DNA of 64,000 nucleotides from contig NZ_VFOO01000001.1 in the NCBI RefSeq assembly GCF_006716115.1, positions 682,001 through 746,000 of the forward strand, read 5' to 3'. Both the position numbers and the translations under genes were made by a program. Under the pieces are notes generated by a model that saw only the letters and a program-made list of their open reading frames with translations, ran no database searches and had not been told where the DNA came from. Numbering within the stretch: position 1 is the stretch's first letter; every line of letters begins with the position of its first letter. This stretch comes from Subtercola boreus. GTDB taxonomy: Bacteria > Actinomycetota > Actinomycetes > Actinomycetales > Microbacteriaceae. Below are positions 9,796 through 17,638 of this stretch, in pieces.

Positions 9796-9911
9796 TTGGA
9801 GCGCGGCGCGTCTCGCGCGGTCGAGGCCCTGACGGGCCTCTCCCCAGGGCGCGGCGCGTCTCGCGCGGTCGAGGCCCTGAACGGGTCTCTCCCCGGAGCG
9901 CGGCGCGTCAG
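9774..9911 (+). repeat. Tandem hairpin array, three units of 48-49 bp
   Basis: Units begin at 9774, 9823 and 9871. Each contains GAGGCCC-TGA(A)C-GGG(C/T)CTC, a short stem-loop, followed by GCGCGGCGCG. Read on the minus strand the unit is GCCGCGCT...GGCC-GTTCA-GGCC...GCCGCGCT. That matches the arrays near 17369-17511 and 33398-33454. There are no unique spacers, so it is not CRISPR. Confidence 0.8.
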
Positions 9912-9927
9912 CACTCGTTCCCTCCCC

Positions 9928-9969
9928 GAAGCCCCCGTGGCCGAGTCTCGACTCAGCCACGGGGGCTTC
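9928..9969. terminator. Long palindrome, likely bidirectional terminator
   Basis: GAAGCCCCCGTGGC (9928-9941) and GCCACGGGGGCTTC (9956-9969) are perfectly complementary. The 14-nt loop contains GAGTC/GACTC. It lies between convergent typA and the polymerase gene. Confidence 0.65.
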
Positions 9970-10292
9970 GTCGTTCGTTCGGGCACTGCTTCGGGCATCC
10001 GGACCGCTCTGAGCCGGGCGAGGAGTACGGACGGGCGAACCTGGGTCAGCACGAGGCCGTATGCGGGGGCATGGTGGCTGAGGTTCGTCCATCCGTGCGC
10101 CCGGCGGGCTCCCGGATGCCCGTGGCCGCGTTTTCGGCCAACTCCATGCCCGCCGGGAGGAGATGGGCGCGTCCGGGGCCGTGGAGACGGCGGATCGCCT
10201 CACCTCCTCCCGAGCGGCAGGACCTCCGGCCCGGCTGGCGCGGTAGGTGCGGTCGGGCGCGGGCGCGTCGGCGCGCGAGCGCGCGGAGCGGG
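9970..10292. other. 323-bp stretch without a recognisable gene
   Basis: This is GC-rich sequence between the palindrome and the stop of the minus-strand polymerase gene. Short open frames cross it on both strands, but none has a ribosome-binding site or a protein sequence I recognise. The last 45 bases are rich in GCGC palindromes (GGCGCGCGAGCGCGCGGAG). It may hold the 3' untranslated region of the polymerase gene. Confidence 0.5.
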
Positions 10293-12734
10293 TCAGTCGG
10301 CGTCGGCGTAGGAGTCGACGACGGAGATGTCGAGCGGCACGTCGAGCGGGAACCGGCCGAAGAGCAGGCGTGTGGCGGCGGCGGCGGACGCGCGGATTGC
10401 CTCCGCGACCTCCTCGGCCAGTGCTGCCGGCGCGTGCACGATGACCTCGTCGTGCAGGAAGAACACCAGGTGCGGCGCGCGCCGGAACGGCGGCTTCGCC
10501 CTGCTGGGAGCGATGGTCGCGGACGCAGTGGTGGCAGCGGGGCCGGTCGGAGCGGCGACGGCCGTCGGGGCGCGGGCCGGGTCGGCGGCGGGCGAAGCCG
10601 GGGGACGACCGGTGGCGGCGGGATCACGGTCGGATGTGGTCGTTCGAGGGCGCGCGGTGGCGGCGGGATCACGGTCGGATGTGGTCGTTTGAGGCCGGGC
10701 GGAGGCTGGCGCGGTCGCGTGAGGACGCGCTGTGTCTGGCGCGGTGCCGGGCAGCCGTGAGGTGCCGGTGCCCGGCGTCGTGACGGTCGCCGGGCGGGCT
10801 ACGCCGGTGGCAGGGGACGGCGAGGTGGGCGGGCGCACGCTTCGGCCGGCCGACTGCAGTTCGGCGAGGCGAGCGGCAATGGCGGCGACGGGGTCGGCTG
10901 CTTTGAAGGGGGAGTCGGCGGCCTTGCGGCGCTCGCGCTCCGCGATCTCGGCTTCGATCGCGGCGATGCGTGCGGCCTCGCGGTCGGCTGGGGAGAGGTC
11001 GCCGACATCCGCGGCGGCGGTGCCGGTGGCAGATGCGGGGAAGGTGGAGTCGGGGTCGGTGGCTGAAGCCGGGAGGGGTTGTGCAGTGGTGCGCGCGTCG
11101 ACCGGGTCAGAGTCGGCGGGGGTGTCGGCGAGGTCTGTGTCGGCGGGGGCGAGGGCCGCCAGGCGGCGGCGGAGGTCGGCCAGCCAGCAGAGCGCCCAGT
11201 CGGCCGCGCTCGCCTGCACCACGAAGTTGCGGGTGAAGCGACCCCAGTCGCGGGCCTCGCGGCGCGCCTGCTGCTGCGCAGCCTCGTTGGGGGAGCCTTC
11301 GCGGGCGAGCGCCTGCGCCTCCCACCAGGCTTCGCCGGGCCGCGGGGCGCTCCGGCCGAGGCGGGACGTGACGACCTCGCCCCGCTCCCCGGCGCGCGCG
11401 GCATTCTCGACGTAGGCGAGCGCCGTCGGGAAGGCCCGGCCGAGCCGGGGGAGCAGTCGCCCGCTCTCCCCGGTCGTGGCACCGTACATCGCCCCGAGCA
11501 TGGCCACCTTCGCCTCGGCACGGGTCTGCACGGCCCCGCTCTCGACGATGCCGGCGTAGAGGTCCCTGCCCCGGCCCGCGGCCGCCATGGCTTCGTCGGT
11601 CGAGATCCCGGCGAGGATGCGCGGTTCGAGCTGGGCGGCATCCGCGACGACGAGGGTCCAGCCGTCGTCTGCCGTCACCGCGCGCCGCACCTGTTTGGGC
11701 AGCTGCAGCGCCCCGCCGCCGCGGGTGGCCCAACGCCCTGAGACGACCCCGCCGGGCAGGTAGTCGGGGAAGAAGCGGCCCTCGCTGACCCAGGACTGCA
11801 TCCACGACCATCCATTGGCTGTGAGCAGGCGCGACAGCTTCTTGTACTCGAGCAGGGGCGGCACGACCGGATGATCGATGCCCTTCAACTCCCAGGAGCG
11901 GGTGCTCGTCACGGCGAGGCCGGCCGCGCGGAGGGTGCGGAGGAGGTCTTGCGGGGAGTCGGGGTTCAGCTGCGGGGCACCGAGTGCCTGTCGCACGGCC
12001 TGCGCGAGGGCTTCGAGCCGGGCCGGCCGCTGGCCCGCGGCGACCTGGGGCCCGAGCAGTTCGGTGAGCAGTTCGTTGTGGAGGTCTTCGCGCCAGGGCA
12101 GTCCGGCGTGCGACATCTCCGCGGCGACGAGGGCGCCGGCGGACTCGGCCGCGACGAGCAGCCGCAGTCGGTTGGGTTCCGTGGCGGTGCGGATCGTGTC
12201 GAGCTGCAACGCCAGCTCGGCCACCGTGCGCTCCGCGAGATCCTCGTCGTCGGAGTTCCCCGGCGCTGTCCCGGGAGTGGCGTCGCCACCCTCGAAGTCG
12301 AGCGTCACGGGTGCTGCGGTCGCCTCACCCGAGGCGGCGGAGGACGCGCCGCCACCGGCGGGCGAGGCCAGCGACGCGAGCGGTGCCGGCCCGTCGAACT
12401 CCCCGCGGCCCGAGGAGGCCAGCGCCGATCCGGCTGAGAGAGTGGATGCCCGCAGGATCGCCCGCGTCAGCCGGAGGTCGTGGCACCGGTCGACGCGCAT
12501 CCCGTGGGCCAGCAGCCAGCCGTAGCGCGGCGCGGTGTCGGCCCAGACCCAGCGGGGATTCTCGAGCTCGAGGGCCTCGACGGCCTCGACGAGGTCGTCG
12601 CCCTCGAGGGTGGTCGCCGGTTCGTCCGGGTCGGCGTTCCCGGTGTCGTCGAGCGAGGTGAGGGTGGCGGAGCTTCGACGGGTTCCGGAGATGACGACGT
12701 ACACGTCATCCATTGTTGCCGGTGCCGCGGACAT
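10293..12734 (-). CDS. Bifunctional 3'-5' exonuclease/DNA polymerase (PolA-like) with large insert
   Basis: 813 residues, family A polymerase of the short actinobacterial type (usually about 550-600 residues). The N-terminal exonuclease-like domain shows WVWADTAPRYGWLLAHGM and HDLRLTRAIL. Polymerase motif A is VVADAAQLEPR, motif B is EAKVAMLGAMYG and motif C is FFLHDEV near residue 762. Between about residues 528 and 750 lies a Pro/Ala/Thr-rich insert. It includes a charged, probably helical stretch (SPADREAARIAAIEAEIAER) and a repeated TTTSDRDPAAT unit, and it separates motifs B and C. The first exonuclease motif looks degenerate, so proofreading is doubtful. ATG 12734 has a GGGG element four bases upstream. 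Confidence 0.85.
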   Translation of the reverse strand: MSAAPATMDDVYVVISGTRRSSATLTSLDDTGNADPDEPATTLEGDDLVEAVEALELENPRWVWADTAPRYGWLLAHGMRVDRCHDLRLTRAILRASTLSAGSALASSGRGEFDGPAPLASLASPAGGGASSAASGEATAAPVTLDFEGGDATPGTAPGNSDDEDLAERTVAELALQLDTIRTATEPNRLRLLVAAESAGALVAAEMSHAGLPWREDLHNELLTELLGPQVAAGQRPARLEALAQAVRQALGAPQLNPDSPQDLLRTLRAAGLAVTSTRSWELKGIDHPVVPPLLEYKKLSRLLTANGWSWMQSWVSEGRFFPDYLPGGVVSGRWATRGGGALQLPKQVRRAVTADDGWTLVVADAAQLEPRILAGISTDEAMAAAGRGRDLYAGIVESGAVQTRAEAKVAMLGAMYGATTGESGRLLPRLGRAFPTALAYVENAARAGERGEVVTSRLGRSAPRPGEAWWEAQALAREGSPNEAAQQQARREARDWGRFTRNFVVQASAADWALCWLADLRRRLAALAPADTDLADTPADSDPVDARTTAQPLPASATDPDSTFPASATGTAAADVGDLSPADREAARIAAIEAEIAERERRKAADSPFKAADPVAAIAARLAELQSAGRSVRPPTSPSPATGVARPATVTTPGTGTSRLPGTAPDTARPHATAPASARPQTTTSDRDPAATARPRTTTSDRDPAATGRPPASPAADPARAPTAVAAPTGPAATTASATIAPSRAKPPFRRAPHLVFFLHDEVIVHAPAALAEEVAEAIRASAAAATRLLFGRFPLDVPLDISVVDSYADAD
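10611..10700 (-). repeat. In-frame 45-bp tandem repeat (x2) in the polymerase insert
   Basis: Two units (10611-10655 and 10656-10700) are identical over their first 34 bases. They encode two copies of a 15-residue element containing TTTSDRDPAAT. They look like a recent duplication inside the polymerase coding sequence. Confidence 0.85.
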
Positions 12735-12769
12735 CCCCGGTTGCCCCGCCGAGAAAGTCAGTGCAGCCC

Positions 12770-12775
12770 ACCCTA
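12770..12775 (-). promoter_or_regulatory. Candidate -10 of the polymerase gene
   Basis: TAGGGT on the minus strand, 36 bp upstream of ATG 12734. Its -35 region coincides with the DtxR-like box, so the divergent iron operon and this gene may share control. Confidence 0.35.
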
Positions 12776-12777
12776 AC

Positions 12778-12796
12778 TAAGTGTAGGCTTACCTTC
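12778..12796 (+). promoter_or_regulatory. DtxR/IdeR-like iron box before efeU
   Basis: The 19-mer TAAGTGTAGGCTTACCTTC matches the DtxR/IdeR consensus TTAGGTTAGSCTAACCTWA at 12 or 13 of 19 positions, including the core TAGGCT.ACCT. A -10-like TAGGCT (12784-12789) lies inside it, so a bound repressor would block transcription of the iron operon when iron is plentiful. Confidence 0.65.
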
Positions 12797-12870
12797 GTTC
12801 CGCTACCCGGCGAGAACCCCACTCTGTGCGCCCCGTCACGCTGCGCGCCTGTTGCAGGAGCCTGACCCCG

Positions 12871-14700
12871 TTGCTTGCTACTTTTGTGATCGGCCTCCGT
12901 GAGGGTCTCGAAGCCGCTTTGATCGTCGGCATCATCGCCGCATTCCTGAAGCGCAACGGGCACTCGCTGAAGTCGATGTGGGTGGGTGTGATCGCCGCTA
13001 TCGTGCTGAGCGTCGGGGTCGGCGTGGTGCTCGAGGTCATCTCCGTGGGGCTCCCGCAGGCCCAGCAGGAGGGCATGGAGTCGGTCATCGGTGCCGTCGC
13101 CGTCGTGATGGTGACCATCATGATCGTGTGGATGTCGAAGCACGCCCGCTACATGCGCTCCGAACTCGAGGAGGTTGCCGGCGACGCACTGGCCCGCGGC
13201 TCTGTGGCGGCCCTGGCCGTGATGGCGTTCCTGGCCGTCCTCCGCGAGGGTTTCGAGACGAGCGTGTTCCTGCTGGCCGCGTTCCAGTCGTCGGTGAGCC
13301 CGCTGGTGGCCGGCGCCGGCGCTGTTCTCGGCCTGCTCCTGGCTGTGGTGATCGGCTACCTGATCTACCGCGGCGGCATCCGGCTGAACCTCGGCAAGTT
13401 CTTCACCGTCACCGGCGTCTTCCTCGTCTTCGTCGCGGCGGGCCTCGTGATGAGCGCTCTCCGCACGGCGCACGAGGCCGGCTGGATCGTCATCGGCCAG
13501 GCGGCGACCCTCGACCTCTCCTGGCTCGCGCCCAACGGTTCCGTGCAGGCCGCCCTGGTCACCGGTGTGCTCGGCATCCCCGCGGATCCGAAGGTCATCG
13601 AAGTGCTCGGCTGGCTGCTCTACCTCGTGCCGGTGCTGCTGTTCGTGCTCTGGCCGCACGCGCTCCGGCCGGGCATCCGCGCCTACCGCGTGCAGTTCGG
13701 CATCGCCGCTGTCGCAGCGGTCGCGGCCGTCGTGCTGTTCATCGCGGTGCCGGCGTCCGGCGGGGCCGCCCTTCCCTCAGCTCCGCTCGCAATCACCTCG
13801 GCCGACGGCCAGCAGGTCGGCACAGCCCAACTCGCGACGACCGCCGACGGGTACGAACTCACCTCGACCGTGCAGGGGGTCGCGGCGTCGATCGCACTCG
13901 CAGTAGGTGCCTCCACGCCCGAGACGCGGCTGGGCCAGGATGCCCGCACCTGGGCCGTGACGACGCAGACCGTTCCGACGGGCGTGCCGTCGACCGTCAC
14001 GCTCGACGAGCTCAGCGCGCTGAACGGCGGCCGCACCCCGGTCGGCGTCAACCGCGCCCAGAACCCGGGGCCGTTCACCGTCGCCTGGCAGGTGACCCTC
14101 AACGAGCGCGTCTGGGTCGTCGGCGACACGCTGCTCGACGCCACGAGCGATGCGGTCACGACGCTGAGCCTCTCGGACGGAGGCCTCACGGCGCCGCGCA
14201 CGGTCACGGTGAGCTCGGCGACAGGGGCCGCCACCGGCAGTGCCGCCACGACCAGCGGGGGTACCGCGGCCCCCGAGTCGATCTCGTGGACCGTGGATGC
14301 CCAGCAGGCCGACCTCGTATCCGCAGCGCTCTCAGACCGGGCCGCCGCCGCCGACGAGGCCGCCCTGTTCAAGTTCTACCTGCCGCTCGTGCTCGCCGTG
14401 GCAGCGATCGTTTTCGCCCTGTTCGGTGCACGCGGGCTCCGCGCTGTGAAGCGCAGCGGCGCGGCGCCGGGCCAACCCGCGGCCGGCCCCGACCCAGACC
14501 ACGCCGATGGCACCGGACCTGCGAATGCCGGCACGGCCGGCCCCGCTGCCGGCACCCCCGTTGCCGGCACCCCCGTTGCCGGCACCCCCGTTGCCGGCAC
14601 CCCTGGCCCCGACCACCCCGTTGCAGACGCAGCCGGCCCGGGCGAGGGTCCGAGCATCCAGAACCCCGGCGAACGCACCACCGTCTCTGCCCACAGCTGA
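12871..14700 (+). CDS. efeU: EfeU-type ferrous iron permease with C-terminal extracytoplasmic domain
   Basis: 609 residues. The first 280 or so form the FTR1/EfeU membrane permease with both iron-binding motifs: REGLEAALIVG (E11, E14) and REGFETSVFL (around residue 125). A region of about 200 residues rich in Thr/Ala/Ser follows, then one more membrane helix (FYLPLVLAVAAIVFALFG) and a Pro-rich tail with VAGTP repeats. Plain EfeU proteins are about 280 residues, so the second half is an extra fused module. The start was set at TTG 12871 because homologues begin M-L-A-T-F-V-I-G-L-R-E-G. AGGAG lies at 12856-12860. The upstream GTG 12826 would add an odd Cys/Arg-rich leader. It is the first gene of the efeUOB operon. 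Confidence 0.92.
   Translation: MLATFVIGLREGLEAALIVGIIAAFLKRNGHSLKSMWVGVIAAIVLSVGVGVVLEVISVGLPQAQQEGMESVIGAVAVVMVTIMIVWMSKHARYMRSELEEVAGDALARGSVAALAVMAFLAVLREGFETSVFLLAAFQSSVSPLVAGAGAVLGLLLAVVIGYLIYRGGIRLNLGKFFTVTGVFLVFVAAGLVMSALRTAHEAGWIVIGQAATLDLSWLAPNGSVQAALVTGVLGIPADPKVIEVLGWLLYLVPVLLFVLWPHALRPGIRAYRVQFGIAAVAAVAAVVLFIAVPASGGAALPSAPLAITSADGQQVGTAQLATTADGYELTSTVQGVAASIALAVGASTPETRLGQDARTWAVTTQTVPTGVPSTVTLDELSALNGGRTPVGVNRAQNPGPFTVAWQVTLNERVWVVGDTLLDATSDAVTTLSLSDGGLTAPRTVTVSSATGAATGSAATTSGGTAAPESISWTVDAQQADLVSAALSDRAAAADEAALFKFYLPLVLAVAAIVFALFGARGLRAVKRSGAAPGQPAAGPDPDHADGTGPANAGTAGPAAGTPVAGTPVAGTPVAGTPGPDHPVADAAGPGEGPSIQNPGERTTVSAHS
14548..14607 (+). repeat. 15-bp in-frame tandem repeat (x4) in efeU
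   Basis: GCCGGCACCCCCGTT occurs three times exactly and once in degenerate form, giving VAGTP repeats in the C-terminal tail of EfeU. Confidence 0.9.
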
Positions 14701-14719
14701 CCCGAAGAGGAACACCATC

Positions 14720-15937
14720 GTGACCCACAGAACCCTGCCCGCCCGCCGCGCCGCGAAGTATGTCGTGCTGACCGGACTGGTCGCCGGGAGCATGCTGCTC
14801 GCGGGCTGCGCCGGCACCGCATCGACCGGCACGAGCAGTGACAGCGGCACCAGCGCCGCCGCCGGATCCGCCCCCGTGTCGAATGGTGCGGCCCAGGTGA
14901 AAGTCACGCTCAGCGGCAACGACTGCGCGATGGACTTCGCCAGTGCCCCGGCCGGTCCCGTCACGTTCGAGATCACGAACTCCGATGCCGCCGGCCTCAG
15001 CGAGGTGGAGCTGATGAACGACAAGCGCATCCTCGGCGAACGGGAGAACATCGTCGCCGGCCTCAAGGCCTCCTCGTTCACGGTGACCCTGACCGGCGGC
15101 ACGTACCAGCTCAACTGCCCGGGGGCGACCACCGAGAACACCGACTTCACCGTGATCGGTGACGCCACCTCGGCTCCGAGCGACGTGCAGGGCCTGCTCG
15201 CCGAGGGCACCGTCGGCTACGGCCAGTACGTCGAGGGCCAGGCCGCCAGCCTGGTCGACGCCGTCGCGACTCTCAACACCGCCATCCAGGCCGGCGATGT
15301 GGAGGCGGCCAAGACCGCCTACGCCGCGGCCCGCCCGTTCTACGAGCGCATCGAGCCGGTCGCCGAGAGCTTCGCCGACCTCGACCCGCAGGTCGACGCC
15401 CGCGTCGCCGACGTCGAACCCGGCACCGAGTGGACCGGCTTCCACCCGATCGAGAAGGACCTCTTCGAGACCGGCGCGATCACCGACGCGACGAAGGCGC
15501 TCGGCACGAAGCTCGTCACCGACATCGGCCAGCTGCAGACCCTCACGACGGGCCTCACATACAAGCCGGAGGAACTCGCCAACGGCGCATCCGGCCTGCT
15601 CGAAGAGGTGCAGTCCTCGAAGATCACGGGTGAAGAGGAGGCCTACAGCCACATCGACCTCGTCGACTTCGTCGCCAACGTGGAAGGCTCCGAGCAGGCG
15701 TTCGAATACCTGAAGCCGGCACTCACCACGATCGACCCTGACCTGACCTCGTCGATCAGCGCCCAGTTCGCCTCGGTCGATGCCCTGCTCGCAACCTACA
15801 AGGACGCATCCGCCCCCGGTGGGTACAAGCTGTACGACGAGGCGCTCCGCACCTCGGACGCCCCGAAATTCACGCAGGCCATCCAGGCCCTGCAGGCGCC
15901 TCTCGCCCAGATCAGTGAAAAGGTGGCGACTGCCTAA
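14720..15937 (+). CDS. efeO: Iron-uptake lipoprotein EfeO (cupredoxin + M75)
   Basis: 405 residues. A signal sequence ends in lipobox LLAGC. An N-terminal cupredoxin-like domain follows (VKVTLSGNDCAMDFASAPAG to TYQLNCPG). An imelysin/M75 alpha-helical domain with the metal-binding HxxE element FHPIEKDLF near residue 243 completes the protein. EfeO is the extracytoplasmic iron-binding partner of the EfeU permease and the EfeB peroxidase. The start is GTG 14720, with AGAGGA eight bases upstream. Open frame upstream of it overlaps efeU and lacks homology. It is tightly packed, 19 bp after efeU and directly abutting efeB. Confidence 0.94.
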   Translation: MTHRTLPARRAAKYVVLTGLVAGSMLLAGCAGTASTGTSSDSGTSAAAGSAPVSNGAAQVKVTLSGNDCAMDFASAPAGPVTFEITNSDAAGLSEVELMNDKRILGERENIVAGLKASSFTVTLTGGTYQLNCPGATTENTDFTVIGDATSAPSDVQGLLAEGTVGYGQYVEGQAASLVDAVATLNTAIQAGDVEAAKTAYAAARPFYERIEPVAESFADLDPQVDARVADVEPGTEWTGFHPIEKDLFETGAITDATKALGTKLVTDIGQLQTLTTGLTYKPEELANGASGLLEEVQSSKITGEEEAYSHIDLVDFVANVEGSEQAFEYLKPALTTIDPDLTSSISAQFASVDALLATYKDASAPGGYKLYDEALRTSDAPKFTQAIQALQAPLAQISEKVATA

Positions 15938-17353
15938 GTGGCCCGCAGAAAGTCGAAGCACGACGGCTCTTCCGACGGCGACGCCCGGTTCCAGAAACCG
16001 GCCGGCGCCGCGGGAGGGCCTTCCGGCGTTGCCGGTGAGGCTCCGGATGACCGGGGCGACGCCCCCGCAGAGGCAGGGGTGAGCGGCCCGAAGCCGGGCT
16101 TCTCACGCCGGGCCTTCTTCGGCGGCGCCGTCGCCAGCGCGGCCGCGGGCGCTGCGATCGGTGTGACGGCCACGGGACTCTCCGAGCAGGCGGCGAACGC
16201 GCAGGCGGGCGGCCAGGGCTCTGCCGCCGGCACGTCGACGGCAGCCGGGGAGACATACCCCTTCTACGGTGAGCACCAGGCGGGCATCCAGACTCCTCCT
16301 CAGGACCACCTCGTCTTCATGGTGTTCGACGTCACGACGACCTCCGCCACCGAGCTGCAAGTGATGCTGGCGAAGTGGTCGGCGGCGATCGCGCAGTACA
16401 CCCAGGGGCTCGCCGTCGGCACCGTCGAGCCCGAGCGGGAGCTTGCTGTGCCCGGCGACACGGGCGAGGCCGCGGGCATGGGTGCGAACCAGTTGACCGT
16501 GACCGTCGGTTTCGCGCCGTCGATGTTCGACGGCCGGTTCGGCTGGGCGAAGTACAAGCCGGCCGTGCTGAACGACCTGCCCGCCTTCGCGAGCGACGCG
16601 CTCACGCCCGAGTTCACGGGCGGCGACATCTGCGTGCAGGCCTGCGCGAGCGATCCGCAGGTCGCCTACCACGCGATCCGCAACCTCGCGCGGATGGCCC
16701 GCACTACCGCGACCACCCGGTGGACCGTGCAGGGCTTCGGCCGGGCATCCAGAAGCGCCGACCAGGCGACGCCCCGCAACCTGATGGGCTTCAAGGACGG
16801 CACGCGCAACATCGTGGGCGACGACGAATTCGCCCAGCAGGTCTGGGTCGGCGCCGACAGCGACCAGCAGTGGATGACCGGCGGCACCTACCTCGTCGCG
16901 CGCAAGATCCACATGCTGATCGAGACCTGGGACACCGACTACATCGGCGACCAGCACGCGGTCTTCGGGCGCACCAAGATGGAGGGCGCCCCGCTCAGCG
17001 GCGCGGCCGAGTTCGACACCCCCGACTTCGCCGCGACCGGCGCGGACGGGAAGTCGGTCATCCCGGCGAACTCCCATGTCGCCCTGGCGGCGCACGAGAA
17101 CAACGGCGGCACGAAGATCCTGCGGCGCGGGTACAACTTCACCGACGGCATCGACAGCGTCGGGCGTCTGGATGCCGGACTGATGTTCATCTCGTTCCAG
17201 CACGACCCCGCGCAGTTCATCGCGCTGCAGCAGAAGCTCGGCTCGATGGACCGGCTCAACGAGTACATCCGGCACGTCGGATCCGGTGTCTTCGCGGTGC
17301 CGCCCGGCCTCGCCGCCGCCGGCGACTACTACGGCAAGGCCCTGTTCGCGTAG
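15938..17353 (+). CDS. efeB: Deferrochelatase/Dyp-type peroxidase EfeB
   Basis: 471 residues, haem peroxidase of the DyP family exported by the Tat pathway. The twin-arginine motif SRRAFFGGAV begins only at residue 56, after a long polar N-terminal extension. Family motifs are GFKDGTRN (about residue 285), HAVFGRTKMEGAPL, and the proximal haem histidine in SHVALAAHENN (about residue 378) followed by ILRRGYNF. It completes the EfeUOB system and probably oxidises iron for EfeO/EfeU or handles haem. GTG 15938 directly follows the efeO stop, so translation is probably coupled. Confidence 0.94.
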   Translation: MARRKSKHDGSSDGDARFQKPAGAAGGPSGVAGEAPDDRGDAPAEAGVSGPKPGFSRRAFFGGAVASAAAGAAIGVTATGLSEQAANAQAGGQGSAAGTSTAAGETYPFYGEHQAGIQTPPQDHLVFMVFDVTTTSATELQVMLAKWSAAIAQYTQGLAVGTVEPERELAVPGDTGEAAGMGANQLTVTVGFAPSMFDGRFGWAKYKPAVLNDLPAFASDALTPEFTGGDICVQACASDPQVAYHAIRNLARMARTTATTRWTVQGFGRASRSADQATPRNLMGFKDGTRNIVGDDEFAQQVWVGADSDQQWMTGGTYLVARKIHMLIETWDTDYIGDQHAVFGRTKMEGAPLSGAAEFDTPDFAATGADGKSVIPANSHVALAAHENNGGTKILRRGYNFTDGIDSVGRLDAGLMFISFQHDPAQFIALQQKLGSMDRLNEYIRHVGSGVFAVPPGLAAAGDYYGKALFA

Positions 17354-17368
17354 CAGCGCGTCGCGCCG

Positions 17369-17511
17369 CGCCGCGCTGTGGGGTGGCGGCCGTCCAGGCC
17401 GTCAGCCGCGCTCGATGCGCCGCGCTGTGGGGTGGCGGCCGTCCAGGCCGTCAGCCGCGCTCGATGCGCCGCGCTGTAGGCGGGCGGCCGTTCAGGCCGC
17501 GGGCCGCGCTC
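17369..17511 (+). repeat. Tandem hairpin array, three units of 49 bp
   Basis: Units begin at 17369, 17418 and 17467, each opening with CGCCGCGCTG. Units 1 and 2 are identical and contain GGCC-GTCCA-GGCC. Unit 3 contains GCGGCC-GTTCA-GGCCGC with an outer GTAGGCG/CGCCTAC pairing. The period and layout are those of the array after typA on the opposite strand. It fills the convergent gap between efeB and the next gene. The remaining bases to 17638 show nothing else. Confidence 0.85.
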
Positions 17512-17638
17512 GCCTACGGGAATGTTCGCGGGGCTGTGGAAGTTGAGGGCCGCCCGTTGCGCGAAGCGAGGGAGCGAACCCCTGTCCGACGGGCCGCTCG
17601 CCGAGAGGCCGATCGAAAGTTCGGCGGGGTGGCGTGGC

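Noticed and set aside
9774-9911. CRISPR-like regular repeats at a 48-49 bp period (also 17369-17511)
   Set aside because: The whole unit is repeated, with no unique spacers between repeats, no cas genes nearby, and only three units.
10046-10672. Minus-strand frame in the gene-poor stretch after the polymerase gene
   Set aside because: It overlaps the polymerase in another frame, is Pro/Arg-rich, and the part outside the gene has no family similarity I can see.
14369-15961. 530-codon open frame opposite efeO
   Set aside because: It mirrors the efeO and efeU codons and has no recognisable domain or ribosome-binding site.
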